Part shown: positions 1-8,984 of the stretch, piece by piece
Layout: every line of letters starts with the position of its first letter
Position numbering within the stretch: position 1 is the stretch's first letter
Assembly: GCF_023715365.1 (NCBI RefSeq)
Contig: NZ_JAMBNZ010000010.1
Location: 1 to 64,000, forward strand
Source of the DNA: Georgenia satyanarayanai
Lineage (GTDB): Bacteria > Actinomycetota > Actinomycetes > Actinomycetales > Actinomycetaceae
Length of the DNA stretch: 64,000 bases
Direction: 5' to 3'
Notes under the pieces: generated by a model
Told to the model about the DNA's origin: nothing
The model's database searches: none
The model's input: only the letters and a program-made list of their open reading frames with translations
Translations under genes and position numbers: made by a program

Positions 1-178
1 GCCGGATTCCTCCGCGGGCGGCGCGGTGGAGCCCACCTCCTTGTGCCGAGAGCCGGATTCCTCCGCGGGCGGCGCGGTGGAGCCCACCTCCTTGTGCCGA
101 GAGCCGGATTCCTCCGCGGGCGGCGCGGTGGAGCCCACCTCCTTGTGCCGAGAGCCGGATTCCTCCGCGGGCGGCGCG
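1..178. repeat. Tandem 51-bp repeat, about 3.5 copies
   Basis: Units begin at 1, 52, 103 and 154 (the last is partial) and are essentially identical. Each begins GCCGGATTCCTCC and contains a small inverted repeat GGTGG-AGC-CCACC. There is no unique spacer between units, so this is not a CRISPR array. Because 51 is a multiple of three, the repeat stays open in some frames, but no gene is supported. The array runs off the left edge of the window, so its true size is unknown. The first 13 bases of each unit match the dispersed repeat found at 182-284, 36690-36797 and 57773-57806. Confidence 0.9.
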
Positions 179-181
179 TAC

Positions 182-284
182 GGAGGAATCCGGCTGTCGG
201 CGAAAGGGGGGCTTGCTTCTGGCGGAATCCGGCTGTCGGCGATGGGCGGATGCCCGTCACCCGGCGGAGGAATCCGGCTGTCGG
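182..284. repeat. Three copies of the GCCGGATTCC-type repeat in inverted orientation
   Basis: The core GGAATCCGGCTGTCGG occurs within 182-202, 221-241 and 266-284. It is the reverse complement of the motif that opens each 51-bp unit to the left, so the two blocks face each other and could pair in RNA or single-stranded DNA. The block ends 20 bp before the truB promoter. Confidence 0.85.
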
Positions 285-303
285 GGCGGGGTGCTGGCGC
301 TGC

Positions 304-309
304 TAGCGT
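304..309 (+). promoter_or_regulatory. -10 element of truB, leaderless type
   Basis: TAGCGT lies 6 bp before the ATG of truB at 316, which puts the expected transcription start at or next to the A of the ATG. No ribosome binding site is visible. Confidence 0.55.
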
Positions 310-315
310 CGCCGG

Positions 316-1254
316 ATGACTGAGCGACGTTCCCCCTCCGGTGCCTCCGACCCCGTCGACGGGCTCCTCGTCGTCGACAAGCCGCCGGCGTGGACGAGCC
401 ACGACGTCGTCGGCCGCGTGCGGCGCCTCGCCGGCACCCGCAAGGTCGGCCACGCGGGCACCCTGGACCCGATGGCCACCGGCGTCCTCGTCCTCGGCGT
501 CAACCGCGCCACCCGGCTGCTCACCTACCTCGTCGGCGCGGACAAGGAGTACACCGCCACCGTCCGCCTCGGTCAGGCGACCGTGACCGACGACGCCGAG
601 GGGGACGTCACCGACGCCCCCGGTGCTCCCGACGTCGACACCGGCGCACTCGCCGCGGCCGTCGCCGCCATGCGCGGGCCGATCCAGCAGGTGCCGAGCT
701 CCGTCAGCGCGATCAAGGTCGACGGCAAGCGCTCCTACGCCCGCGTCCGCGGCGGGGAGGAGGTCGAGCTCGCGGCCCGACCCGTCACCATCCACCGCCT
801 GGACGTGCTCGCGCAGCGGACGACGACGGCGCAGGACGGCACCGCCGTCACCGACCTGGACGTCGTCGTCGGGTGCTCCTCGGGTACCTACGTCCGTGCC
901 CTCGCCCGCGACCTCGGCGCTGCCCTCGGCACCGGCGGCCACCTCACCGCGCTGCGACGCACCTACGTGGGCCCCTTCGCCCTCGACGGCGCCGCGGACC
1001 TCGACACCCTCGGCGCCGCGCACGCGGAGGGCCGGCCCGTGCAGCTGCTCTCCATGACCGAGGCGTGCCGCGCGGCCTTCGACCTGCGCGAGCTCTCCGC
1101 CAGTGAGACCACCGCCGTGCGCTACGGCCAGCGGGTCGACGCCACCGGCCGGCCCGGCCCGGTCGCGGCCCTGGCCCCGGACGGCCACGTCGTCGCCCTG
1201 CTCGAGGACCGCGGCGCCCAGGCGCGCCCGGTGCTCGTCCTCGACCCCGCGTGA
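316..1254 (+). CDS. truB: tRNA pseudouridine-55 synthase TruB
   Basis: Converts uridine 55 of the T-loop of tRNAs to pseudouridine in the cytoplasm. The 312-residue product has the family length for actinobacteria. The catalytic motif GHAGTLDPMATG is present, with the nucleophilic aspartate at residue 51, and the opening GLLVVDKP is typical. The C-terminal part looks like the small PUA-like extension of bacterial TruB. The ATG at 316 is preceded by a close -10 rather than a Shine-Dalgarno, suggesting a leaderless mRNA. In actinobacteria truB usually lies near ribF and rpsO-pnp, as here. Confidence 0.97.
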   Translation: MTERRSPSGASDPVDGLLVVDKPPAWTSHDVVGRVRRLAGTRKVGHAGTLDPMATGVLVLGVNRATRLLTYLVGADKEYTATVRLGQATVTDDAEGDVTDAPGAPDVDTGALAAAVAAMRGPIQQVPSSVSAIKVDGKRSYARVRGGEEVELAARPVTIHRLDVLAQRTTTAQDGTAVTDLDVVVGCSSGTYVRALARDLGAALGTGGHLTALRRTYVGPFALDGAADLDTLGAAHAEGRPVQLLSMTEACRAAFDLRELSASETTAVRYGQRVDATGRPGPVAALAPDGHVVALLEDRGAQARPVLVLDPA

Positions 1255-1341
1255 GCCGCCCTCAGGCGCAGCCTCTCCGCGCGGGGACCGCCGGGCTGTG
1301 CCACCCTGCCCGGACGGCGTCGTGCGACGAGAGGGGGAGCG

Positions 1342-2745
1342 GTGCTCCAGGTGCTGTGGGGAGTGGGCGGCATGGTCGTCGTCCTGGCGATCGCGTGGTT
1401 GCTGTCGGTCGACCGACGGCGGATCAACTACCGGACCGTGTCCCTCGCGCTGCTCGTCCAGGTCGTCTTCGGCGTCCTCGTCCTCTACGTGCCCGCCGGC
1501 CAGCGGGTCCTCGAGGCGGTGACCTCGGGCGTGCAGTCGGTCATCAACTCCTCCGCCGCGGGCATCGAGTTCCTTTTCGGCCCGATCCTGCCTGACGAGG
1601 GCTCGGTCTTCGCCTTCCAGGTGCTCCCCGTCATCGTCTTCTTCGCGGCGCTCACCGCGGTGCTCTACCACGTGGGCCTCCTCCAGCTCGTCACGCGCTG
1701 GATCGGCGGCGCCCTGGCGAAGCTCCTGGGCACCACCGGGCCGGAGTCGATGAATGCCGCTGCCAACATCTTCGTCGGCCAGACCGAGGCACCGCTCGTC
1801 ATCCGTCCCTACATCAAGGACATGACGCCCTCGGAGATCTTCGCCGTCATGGCCGGCGGTCTCACGACGGTGGCCGGCTCGGTCCTCGTCGGCTACTCCC
1901 TGCTCGGCGCGAACCTCGAGTACCTCATCGCCGCGAGCTTCATGGCCGCCCCCGCGGGCCTCCTCATGGCGAAGATGCTCGTTCCCGCCGGCGCCGTCGC
2001 GGGGATCGGCCCCAACGCGGAGAGCGCCGCCACCCCGGACGCGCGCGTCACCGACCCCGCCGACGCCGACGCCGCCGACGACGGCGACACCTCCCGCCGC
2101 GGCGGCTCCCGGCTCATGGCGGCCTTCCGTCGCGGCTCCCGCCGGGGCGGCACCCACGAGGGTCGTGACGAGCTGGTCCGCCGTGCCCGCGGTAAGGACA
2201 CCGCGGACGACGAGGACGAGGAGGAGCCCCCCGTCAACGTCATCGACGCCGCGGCCCGCGGCGCGTCGGACGGCCTCACCCTCGCGCTCAACGTCGGTGC
2301 GATGCTCCTCGCGTTCATCTCGCTCATCGCGCTGGCCAACATCGTCGTCGGTGGGATCGGCGGGTGGTTCGGGAACGAGGACCTCAGCGTCGAGGAGATC
2401 CTCGGCTACGTCTTCTCCCCGATCATGGCGGCCGTCGGTGTCCCCCTCCACGAGGCGGTCGACGCCGGCAGCTTCCTCGGCCAGAAGGTCATCCTCAACG
2501 AGTTCGTCGCCTTCTCCGACTTCGCGCCCAACGCCGGGGACTTCAGCGAGAAGTCCCAGGCCGTCATCACGTTCGCCCTCACCGGATTCGCCAACCTCGG
2601 CTCCCTCGCCATCCTCCTCGGTGGGCTGGGCGGCATCGCCCCCACCCAGCGCAGCGTCATCGCCACGCTCGGCCTGCGGGCGGTCCTCGCGGGCACGCTC
2701 GGCAACCTCCTGTCGGCGGCCATCGCCGGGATCCTCATCGGCTGA
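1342..2745 (+). CDS. Concentrative nucleoside transporter (CNT/NupC family)
   Basis: Inner-membrane cation-coupled nucleoside importer. The diagnostic CNT motif FVGQTEAPL is present around residues 148-156, and the helices around it, the PVIVFFAAL segment and the C-terminal [14 protein letters not shown] segment match the NupC fold. GTG at 1342 is chosen because GAGGGGG sits 6-12 bp upstream. At 467 residues it is longer than typical 400-residue NupC proteins. The excess is a charged, disordered-looking insert at about residues 223-298 (Asp/Ala run, then Arg/Gly run, then an acidic EDEEEPP end) just before the conserved [13 protein letters not shown] segment, probably a cytoplasmic loop. Substrate range cannot be read from sequence. 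Confidence 0.92.
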   Translation: MLQVLWGVGGMVVVLAIAWLLSVDRRRINYRTVSLALLVQVVFGVLVLYVPAGQRVLEAVTSGVQSVINSSAAGIEFLFGPILPDEGSVFAFQVLPVIVFFAALTAVLYHVGLLQLVTRWIGGALAKLLGTTGPESMNAAANIFVGQTEAPLVIRPYIKDMTPSEIFAVMAGGLTTVAGSVLVGYSLLGANLEYLIAASFMAAPAGLLMAKMLVPAGAVAGIGPNAESAATPDARVTDPADADAADDGDTSRRGGSRLMAAFRRGSRRGGTHEGRDELVRRARGKDTADDEDEEEPPVNVIDAAARGASDGLTLALNVGAMLLAFISLIALANIVVGGIGGWFGNEDLSVEEILGYVFSPIMAAVGVPLHEAVDAGSFLGQKVILNEFVAFSDFAPNAGDFSEKSQAVITFALTGFANLGSLAILLGGLGGIAPTQRSVIATLGLRAVLAGTLGNLLSAAIAGILIG

Positions 2746-2752
2746 GCCGGGG

Positions 2753-2758
2753 TAGTCT
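2753..2758 (+). promoter_or_regulatory. Likely -10 of ribF
   Basis: TAGTCT sits in the 62-bp gap between the transporter and ribF, about 50 bp before the ribF start. No clear -35 is visible. Confidence 0.4.
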
Positions 2759-2807
2759 CGGCTGCGGCCCGCAGCCAGCGACCGCCGACGACAGAAGGAG
2801 TCCCAGC

Positions 2808-3755
2808 GTGCAGGTGTGGCACGGCATCGAGCAGATCCCCGACGGTCTGAGCGGCAGTGTCGTCACCATCGGCAACTTCGACGGCGTCCACCGCGGACAC
2901 CGGGCCGTGCTCACGGCCACCACGGAGCGAGCCCGCGCGCTCGGGGTCCCCGCCGTCGCCCTCACCTTCGACCCGCACCCCGCGCAGGTCCACCGGCCGG
3001 GCACGACTCCGCCCCTCCTCACCGGTCTCACCGACCGGCTCGCGCTCCTCGCCGAGGTCGGCATCGACGCGACGCTCGTCCTCCACTACACCCTCGACCT
3101 CGCCGCGCTCACGCCCGAGGCGTTCGTCACCGGCTACCTGCGCGACGCGCTGCGGGCCCGCGCCGTCGTCGTCGGCCACGACACGCGATTCGGGCGCGGC
3201 AACTCCGGTGACCAGCACACGATGGCGGCCCTGGGGCGGGAGCACGGCTTCGCCGTCGACGTCGTCGCGGACGTCGGTGTGGACCGGCGTTGGTCCTCCA
3301 GCTGGGCCCGTGAGCTCGTCGAGTCCGGCGACGTGGCCGCCGCCGCGACCGTCCTCGGCCGCCCCCACCGCATGCGCGGGGCCGTCGTCCGCGGGCAGGC
3401 CCGTGGCCGCGACCTCGGCTTCCCAACGGCGAACCTCGCCCCGTCCGCGACCGGCACCATCCCCGCCGACGGCGTCTACGCGGGCTGGCTGCGCCGCCAC
3501 GCGGGCACGGGGGAGCGGCTGCCCGCCGCGATCTCCGTCGGCACCAACCCCACGTTCGGGGACATCGCCGAGCGCATCGTCGAGGCCCACGTCATCGGGC
3601 GCACCGACCTCGACCTGTACGACGAGGAGGTCGTCGTCGAGTTCGTCGAGCGGCTGCGCCCGACCCTGCGCTACGAGGGCGTCGAGGCTCTCGTCGCACA
3701 GATGCGCCTGGACGTCACCGACGCGCTCGCCGTGCTGGGCGAGTCGGCCGTCTGA
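2808..3755 (+). CDS. ribF: Bifunctional riboflavin kinase / FAD synthetase RibF
   Basis: Phosphorylates riboflavin to FMN and adenylates FMN to FAD. The N-terminal nucleotidyltransferase domain shows [10 protein letters not shown] at about residues 23-32. The C-terminal riboflavin kinase domain shows the [16 protein letters not shown] segment and the catalytic-region NPTFGD. The GTG at 2808 is chosen because AGAAGGAG lies 8 bp upstream and translation then begins directly before the conserved WHGIEQIP region; the reading frame stays open upstream but overlaps the transporter gene. The product is 315 residues, normal for the family. A probable rpsO -10 (TAGCAT) begins immediately after the stop codon. 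Confidence 0.95.
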   Translation: MQVWHGIEQIPDGLSGSVVTIGNFDGVHRGHRAVLTATTERARALGVPAVALTFDPHPAQVHRPGTTPPLLTGLTDRLALLAEVGIDATLVLHYTLDLAALTPEAFVTGYLRDALRARAVVVGHDTRFGRGNSGDQHTMAALGREHGFAVDVVADVGVDRRWSSSWARELVESGDVAAAATVLGRPHRMRGAVVRGQARGRDLGFPTANLAPSATGTIPADGVYAGWLRRHAGTGERLPAAISVGTNPTFGDIAERIVEAHVIGRTDLDLYDEEVVVEFVERLRPTLRYEGVEALVAQMRLDVTDALAVLGESAV

Positions 3756-3761
3756 TAGCAT
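3756..3761 (+). promoter_or_regulatory. Likely -10 of rpsO
   Basis: TAGCAT directly follows the ribF stop and lies 89 bp before the rpsO start, giving rpsO a leader of roughly 80 nt. Confidence 0.4.
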
Positions 3762-3850
3762 CATCCCTTGCCGTCAGATCGGCCGCGGATGCGTCATGCC
3801 CGGGTGGACATGCCCCGGTGCTCCGCGCAACGACACCACTAGGAGAACCT

Positions 3851-4120
3851 GTGCCCCTCGCTGCAGACGTCAAGCAGTCCATCATCGCCGAGTACGCCAC
3901 CCACGAGGGCGACACCGGTTCGCCGGAGGTCCAGATCGCGATGCTCAGCCGTCGCATCCTCGACCTCACCGAGCACCTCAAGATGCACAAGCACGACCAC
4001 CACAGCCGTCGTGGTCTGCTGCTGCTCGTCGGCCAGCGCCGCAACCTGCTCAAGTACCTGCAGCGCGTCGACATCGAGCGGTACCGCACCCTGATCGGGC
4101 GCCTCGGACTGCGTCGCTGA
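3851..4120 (+). CDS. rpsO: 30S ribosomal protein S15
   Basis: Primary 16S rRNA binding protein of the small subunit. The 89-residue product matches the universal S15 length. The signature [17 protein letters not shown] and the segment [20 protein letters not shown] are intact. GTG at 3851 is chosen over the upstream in-frame ATG at 3818 because AGGAGA ends 5 bp before it and the protein then starts at the usual PLAADVKQ position. It lies upstream of pnp, the standard bacterial arrangement, with a strong hairpin between them. Confidence 0.98.
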   Translation: MPLAADVKQSIIAEYATHEGDTGSPEVQIAMLSRRILDLTEHLKMHKHDHHSRRGLLLLVGQRRNLLKYLQRVDIERYRTLIGRLGLRR

Positions 4121-4127
4121 CACTCGC

Positions 4128-4159
4128 GCCGGCTCGGACCCTCACGGGTCCGGGCCGGC
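4128..4159 (+). terminator. rpsO terminator hairpin
   Basis: A 14-bp stem (4128-4141 with 4146-4159, one G-U wobble) closes the tetraloop TCAC eight bases after the rpsO stop. Only two T residues follow, so it may be a partial terminator or RNA-processing stem that lets some transcripts continue into pnp. Confidence 0.75.
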
Positions 4160-4217
4160 CTTGCAATGTCCGCCGCCCGGCGGACGACAACTCAACACAC
4201 CACCACCGCGCCGGACG

Positions 4218-4265
4218 TACCGAGCCGGTTTTCGGTAGTGGCCCCCGGAAGACCGGTTCGCCGGT
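4218..4265 (+). promoter_or_regulatory. Hairpins in the pnp leader
   Basis: Two short stems lie in the 200-bp rpsO-pnp gap: TACCGA/TCGGTA (4218-4223 with 4232-4237) and ACCGG-TTCG-CCGGT (4252-4265). In E. coli and Streptomyces a stem in this position is cleaved by RNase III and used for PNPase autoregulation. A similar role here is inferred from position only. Confidence 0.45.
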
Positions 4266-4328
4266 GGTCCGTGGGCCTCGATCGAAGGCCGCCGGGCGCC
4301 GCGCGACGACCACGAAGGAGGGCGCCCC

Positions 4329-6707
4329 ATGGAGGGACCCGAGATCACGTCCGCCGAAGCCGTCATCGACAACGGCAAGTTCGGCACCCGCACCGTCCGC
4401 TTCGAGACCGGCCGTCTGGCCCGTCAGGCCGCCGGCTCCGCCGTCGCGTACCTCGACGAGGACACGATGCTGCTGTCGGCGACCACGTTCGGCAAGAACC
4501 CGAAGGACCACTTCGACTTCTTCCCGCTGACCGTGGACGTCGAGGAGCGCCAGTACGCCGCCGGCAAGATCCCCGGCTCGTTCTTCCGCCGCGAGGGCCG
4601 TCCCTCGACCGAGGCGATCCTCGCCTGCCGGCTCATCGACCGCCCGCTGCGCCCGTCCTTCGCCAAGGGCCTGCGCAACGAGGTGCAGGTCGTCGAGACT
4701 GTCCTCGCGATCCACCCCGACGACTCCTACGACGTCCTGGCGATCAACGCCGCGTCGATGTCGACCCAGATCTCCGGTCTGCCCTTCTCCGGGCCGATCG
4801 GCGGCACCCGCATCGCCCTCATCGACGACCAGTGGGTCGCCTTCCCGCGCTACTCCGAGCTCGAGCGGGCCGTCTTCTCGATGGTCGTCGCCGGCCGCGT
4901 CGTCACCGACGCGCAGGGCACCGAGGACGTCGCGGTCATGATGGTCGAGGCCGAGGCCACCGACAACGCCTGGACGCTCATCAAGGAGCAGGGCGCCACC
5001 GCCCCGACCGAGGAGGTCGTGGCCCAGGGCCTGGAGGCCGCCAAGCCGTTCATCCTCGCGCTGTGCCACGCGCAGAGCGAGCTCGCGGCGAACACCTCCA
5101 AGCCGACGACCGAGCTGCCCCGCTTCCTCGACTACTCCACCGAGGAGTACGAGGCCGTCGTCGCCCACGCCGGCACGGACCTCTCCGAGGCCATCGCCAT
5201 CGCGGGCAAGCACGAGCGCGAGGACCGTCTCGACGAGGTCAAGAAGGCCACCCTCGAGGCGCTCGCCGGGCAGTTCCCGGACGCCGCAAAGAACCTCTCC
5301 GCCGCCTTCCGCGCCGCCACCAAGCACTTCATGCGCCGCCGCGTCCTCACCGACGGCGTGCGCATGGACGGTCGCGGGCTGCGCGACATCCGCACCCTGT
5401 CCGCCGAGGTCGACGTGCTCCCGCGCGTCCACGGCTCGGCGATCTTCGAGCGCGGCGAGACGCAGATCATGGGCGTGACCACGCTCAACATGCTCCGCAT
5501 GGAGCAGCAGCTCGACACCCTCTCCCCGCAGACGCGCAAGCGCTACATGCACAACTACAACTTCCCGCCCTACTCCACCGGTGAGACCGGTCGCGTGGGC
5601 TCGCCCAAGCGTCGCGAGATCGGGCACGGCGCCCTCGCCGAGCGCGCCCTCATGCCCGTCCTGCCCTCCCGCGAGGAGTTCCCCTACGCGATCCGGCAGG
5701 TCTCCGAGGCACTGGGCTCCAACGGCTCCACCTCGATGGGCTCGGTCTGCGCCTCGACCCTGTCCCTGTACAACGCCGGCGTGCCGCTGCGCGCCCCCGT
5801 GGCCGGCATCGCCATGGGCCTGATGACCGACGAGGTCGACGGTGAGACCCGCTACGCGGCGCTCACCGACATCCTCGGCGCCGAGGACGCCTTCGGTGAC
5901 ATGGACTTCAAGGTCGCCGGTACCCGCGAGTTCGTCACGGCCATCCAGCTGGACACCAAGCTCGACGGCATCCCGTCCTCCGTGCTCACCGGTGCCCTGT
6001 CGCAGGCCCGTGACGCGCGCCTGCACATCCTCGACGTCATGACGGAGGTCATCGACGCCCCCGACGAGATGGCCCCGACGGCGCCCCGCGTCATCACGGT
6101 CAAGGTCCCCGTCGACAAGATCGGTGAGGTCATCGGCCCGAAGGGCAAGATGATCAACCAGATCCAGGAGGACACCGGCGCGGACATCTCCATCGAGGAC
6201 GACGGCACCGTCTACATCGGCGCGACCGACGGCCCCTCGGCCGAGGCCGCCCGCCAGGCGGTCAATGCCATCGCCAACCCGCAGATGCCCGAGATCGGCG
6301 AGCGCTTCGTCGGGACCGTCGTCAAGACGACCACCTTCGGCGCCTTCGTCTCCCTGTCCCCGGGCAAGGACGGCCTGCTCCACATCTCGCAGATCCGCCG
6401 GCTCGTCGGCGGCAAGCGCGTGGAGAACGTCGAGGACGTCCTCGGCGTGGGCCAGCAGGTCCAGGTCGAGCTCGCCGAGATCGACGCCCGTGGCAAGCTC
6501 TCCCTGCACGCCGTCGTCGACGACGAGGAGGGCGAGGCGGCCGAGACCGCAGCGCCCGATGCTGCCGAGGCGACCGAGTCCGCTGAAGCGACCGAGTCCG
6601 GCGAGGACCAGGGCGAGCGCGAGGAGCGTCCGCGCCGTGAGGGCGGCGGCCGCCGTCGCGAGCGTCGCCCCCGTACCCGTGAGGACGGCGACAGCGCTGG
6701 TGCCTGA
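4329..6707 (+). CDS. pnp: Polyribonucleotide nucleotidyltransferase (PNPase / GpsI)
   Basis: Phosphorolytic 3'-5' exoribonuclease that can also synthesise RNA tails. The 792-residue product has two RNase PH domains (about 1-240 and 330-560), a KH domain around 590-648 ([12 protein letters not shown]) and an S1 domain around 657-728 ([15 protein letters not shown]). The last 60 residues are a disordered tail, acidic first (repeated EATES) then Arg-rich, as in several actinobacterial PNPases. The ATG at 4329 has GAAGGAGG upstream at good spacing. The end overlaps the start of the M16 peptidase gene by 8 bp, so the two are translationally coupled, as in Mycobacterium (gpsI-pepR). Confidence 0.98.
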   Translation: MEGPEITSAEAVIDNGKFGTRTVRFETGRLARQAAGSAVAYLDEDTMLLSATTFGKNPKDHFDFFPLTVDVEERQYAAGKIPGSFFRREGRPSTEAILACRLIDRPLRPSFAKGLRNEVQVVETVLAIHPDDSYDVLAINAASMSTQISGLPFSGPIGGTRIALIDDQWVAFPRYSELERAVFSMVVAGRVVTDAQGTEDVAVMMVEAEATDNAWTLIKEQGATAPTEEVVAQGLEAAKPFILALCHAQSELAANTSKPTTELPRFLDYSTEEYEAVVAHAGTDLSEAIAIAGKHEREDRLDEVKKATLEALAGQFPDAAKNLSAAFRAATKHFMRRRVLTDGVRMDGRGLRDIRTLSAEVDVLPRVHGSAIFERGETQIMGVTTLNMLRMEQQLDTLSPQTRKRYMHNYNFPPYSTGETGRVGSPKRREIGHGALAERALMPVLPSREEFPYAIRQVSEALGSNGSTSMGSVCASTLSLYNAGVPLRAPVAGIAMGLMTDEVDGETRYAALTDILGAEDAFGDMDFKVAGTREFVTAIQLDTKLDGIPSSVLTGALSQARDARLHILDVMTEVIDAPDEMAPTAPRVITVKVPVDKIGEVIGPKGKMINQIQEDTGADISIEDDGTVYIGATDGPSAEAARQAVNAIANPQMPEIGERFVGTVVKTTTFGAFVSLSPGKDGLLHISQIRRLVGGKRVENVEDVLGVGQQVQVELAEIDARGKLSLHAVVDDEEGEAAETAAPDAAEATESAEATESGEDQGEREERPRREGGGRRRERRPRTREDGDSAGA

Positions 6708-8064
6708 GGCACTTCCCCTGGGCCCGGCCGGCGAGCCGGGCACCGAGATCCAGCTGGAGCAGGACGGCAGCGTCATCCGACGCTCCGTCCTGCCCGGCGG
6801 GATCCGCGTGCTGAGCGAGGCCATGCCGGCCCAGCGCTCAGCCACGATCGGGGCCTGGGTGGCCGTCGGCTCGCGTGACGAGACCGACGGCCACCACGGC
6901 TCGACCCACTTCCTCGAGCACCTGCTCTTCAAGGGCACCCCTCGCCGGGACGCGATGGACATCGCCGTGGCCTTTGACACCGTCGGCGGGGAGGCCAACG
7001 CGGCCACCGGCAAGGAGCACACCTGCTACTACGCGCGGGTGCTCGACGCCGACCTGCCGATGGCGGTGGACGTCATCACTGACATGGTGACCTCGGCGCT
7101 GCTCGACGCCGAGGAGTTCGAGATCGAGCGCGGCGTCATCCTCGAGGAGCTGGCGATGGCGGGGGACGACCCCGTCGACGTCGCCCACGAGCAGTTCGCC
7201 ACCGCGGTCCTCGGGCCGCACCCCCTCGGGCGGCCGATCGGCGGCACCCCGGCCACCATCCGCGGCGTCCCGCGGCAGGCCGTGCTCGAGCACTACCGGC
7301 GCACTTACGTACCGAGCGAGCTCGTCGTCACCGCGGCGGGCGCGGTCGACCACGACGAGCTGTGCCGTCAGGTCCTCGAGGCTGTCGGTGCAGGCGGGTG
7401 GGAGCTCGACCCGGCGGGCGTGCCCGCCGCTCGCCGCTCCGCCGGCGACGACGCGCTGCCCTCCGAGGGCCGCGCCCTCACGCTGCACCGAACCACGGAG
7501 CAGGCCAACGTCATCCTCGGCTGCCAGGGCCTGCCCGCCGGCGACGACCGCCGCTGGGCGCTGTCGGTCCTCATGACCGCGCTGGGCGGCGGCATGAGCT
7601 CGCGCCTGTTCCAGGAGATCCGCGAGCGGCGTGGGCTCGCCTACTCCACCTACGCCTTCGCCTCCTCCTACGCCGAGGCGGGCACCGTGGGCCTGTACGC
7701 CGGCTGCGCGCCGGAGAACACCGTGCAGGTCGTCGAGCTGCTCGGCGTTGAGCTCGACCGCATCGCTGGCGCGCCGCTGCCCGTCGACGAGCTCGGGCGG
7801 GCCATCGGCCAGCTGAGTGGCAACCTCGTCCTCGGCCTGGAGGACACCGGCTCGCGCATGTCCCGGCTCGGGCGCGCGGAGATCGTCCACGGCGAGCTCA
7901 CCACCGTCGCCGAGACGCTCGAGCGGGTCTCAGGCGTCACGGCCGAGCAGGTGCAGGCGCTGGCGGTCGAGCTGGCTGCCAAGCCGCGCTCGCTCGTCGT
8001 CGTCGGCCCCTTCGAGGACGACCTCGCCGGCCAGCTCCTCTCGCGCCTCGCCGTCGACAGCTGA
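6700..8064 (+). CDS. M16-family zinc metallopeptidase (PepR-type)
   Basis: Pitrilysin/mitochondrial-processing-peptidase-like protease. The inverted zinc motif HFLEH occupies residues 70-74, and the downstream glutamate region [12 protein letters not shown] supplies the third ligand. A C-terminal inactive-type M16 half carries the [21 protein letters not shown] signature. GTG at 6700 overlaps the pnp stop; it is the nearest start before the conserved N-terminal beta strand, giving 454 residues, normal for single-chain bacterial homologues. The reading frame remains open further upstream inside pnp, but no homology is expected there. Substrate unknown. Confidence 0.93.
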   Translation: MPEALPLGPAGEPGTEIQLEQDGSVIRRSVLPGGIRVLSEAMPAQRSATIGAWVAVGSRDETDGHHGSTHFLEHLLFKGTPRRDAMDIAVAFDTVGGEANAATGKEHTCYYARVLDADLPMAVDVITDMVTSALLDAEEFEIERGVILEELAMAGDDPVDVAHEQFATAVLGPHPLGRPIGGTPATIRGVPRQAVLEHYRRTYVPSELVVTAAGAVDHDELCRQVLEAVGAGGWELDPAGVPAARRSAGDDALPSEGRALTLHRTTEQANVILGCQGLPAGDDRRWALSVLMTALGGGMSSRLFQEIRERRGLAYSTYAFASSYAEAGTVGLYAGCAPENTVQVVELLGVELDRIAGAPLPVDELGRAIGQLSGNLVLGLEDTGSRMSRLGRAEIVHGELTTVAETLERVSGVTAEQVQALAVELAAKPRSLVVVGPFEDDLAGQLLSRLAVDS

Positions 8065-8079
8065 GCTGTTCCCAGCGGC

Positions 8080-8112
8080 CTCACGCCGCACGGCGGGTAC
8101 GTGCGCCGTGAG
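8080..8112 (+). terminator. Hairpin after the M16 peptidase gene
   Basis: A 12-bp stem with one mismatch (8080-8091 with 8101-8112) and a 9-base loop starts 16 bp after the stop codon. No T-run follows. Confidence 0.5.
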
Positions 8113-8118
8113 CGGCAC

Positions 8119-8147
8119 GAGCGCTCGGTAACACCTCAGCGCTCGGC
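8119..8147 (+). repeat. Dispersed repeat, GTAACA...CAGCGCTCGGC family
   Basis: The segment 8127-8147 matches the element at 21073-21093 in 19 of 21 positions and resembles the inverted copy at 21002-21022. It also contains the direct repeat GCGCTCGG at 8121-8128 and 8139-8146. It sits between a gene end and the dapB promoter. Confidence 0.7.
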
Positions 8148-8185
8148 TGGGGTGGGCGGTACTGAGGGGCGGGGACCGCGCGGCT

Positions 8186-8191
8186 TATGCT
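8186..8191 (+). promoter_or_regulatory. -10 element of dapB, leaderless type
   Basis: TATGCT is 7 bp before the ATG at 8199. This spacing places the transcript start on the start codon and supports 8199 over the in-frame ATG at 8187, which lies inside the -10 itself. Confidence 0.6.
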
Positions 8192-8198
8192 CGCGGGC

Positions 8199-8951
8199 AT
8201 GAGTGAACCCCTCAAGGTGGCCGTGCTCGGTGCCGACGGGCGCATGGGCGCCACCGTCTGCGACGCTGTCGAGAACGCACCGGACCTGCAGCTCGTCGCC
8301 CGTCTCGAAAGGGACGACGACGTCGCCTCGCTGGCCGGGCGGGCGGACGTCGCCGTGGACTTCACCGTCCCCTCCGTCACCGAGGCGAACGTCCACGCGC
8401 TCCTCGACGCCGGGGTGCACGCCGTCGTCGGCACGACCGGCTGGGACGACCCGGCCCTCGCCCGCGTGGAGGAGCACCTCGCGCGCACCGACGGGCTCGG
8501 CGTGGTCATCGCCCCGAACTTCGCCCTGTCCGCCGTGCTCGCCATGCAGTTCGCCGCCACCGCGGCCCGCTACTTCGAGTCCGCCGAGGTCATCGAGCTC
8601 CACCATCCGAACAAGGTCGACGCACCGTCGGGGACCGCGTTGGCCACCGCCCGCGGCATCGCCGCAGCGCGCCGCGACGCCGGCCTGGGCGAGATGCCCG
8701 ACGCCACCCAGACGCAGCTCGACGGCGCCCGCGGCGCGGTCGTCGACGGCGTCCACGTCCACGCGGTCCGCCTGCGAGGCCTGGTCGCCCACGAGGAGGT
8801 CGTCCTCGGCAACCCGGGGGAGCAGCTGACGATCCGGACCGACTCCTTCGACCGCGAGAGCTTCATGCCCGGTGTCCTCCTCGCCGTCCGCGAGGTCGGC
8901 GGCCGCCCGGGGCTCACCGTGGGCCTGGAGCACATGCTCGACCTGGCCTGA
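8199..8951 (+). CDS. dapB: 4-hydroxy-tetrahydrodipicolinate reductase DapB
   Basis: NAD(P)H-dependent reductase of the diaminopimelate/lysine pathway. The N-terminal nucleotide-binding motif VLGADGRMG and the catalytic/substrate segment ELHHPNKVDAPSGTA are both present. With the ATG at 8199 the product is 250 residues, the usual actinobacterial size; an in-frame ATG at 8187 would add four residues but overlaps the promoter. dapA (15625) and dapF (37749) are elsewhere in the window under separate promoters. Confidence 0.96.
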   Translation: MSEPLKVAVLGADGRMGATVCDAVENAPDLQLVARLERDDDVASLAGRADVAVDFTVPSVTEANVHALLDAGVHAVVGTTGWDDPALARVEEHLARTDGLGVVIAPNFALSAVLAMQFAATAARYFESAEVIELHHPNKVDAPSGTALATARGIAAARRDAGLGEMPDATQTQLDGARGAVVDGVHVHAVRLRGLVAHEEVVLGNPGEQLTIRTDSFDRESFMPGVLLAVREVGGRPGLTVGLEHMLDLA

Positions 8952-8984
8952 GGAGCCCGTCGCGGGGCTCCCGAGAGGCGCCCC

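Noticed and set aside
1-178. Possible CRISPR array
   Set aside because: The units abut without unique spacers, and no cas gene is present.
26-319. Open frames of 87-97 codons across the tandem repeats
   Set aside because: They exist because the 51-bp unit is a multiple of three; the translations are simple repeats, with no ribosome binding site or family similarity, and two frames are open at once.
2746-2807. FMN riboswitch before ribF
   Set aside because: The gap is 62 bp, too short for the FMN aptamer, and its conserved segments are not seen.
4050-7022. 990-codon open frame antisense to pnp and the M16 gene
   Set aside because: It is antisense to two certain genes and reflects high GC codon bias; the translation is Gly/Asp/Arg-rich without domains.
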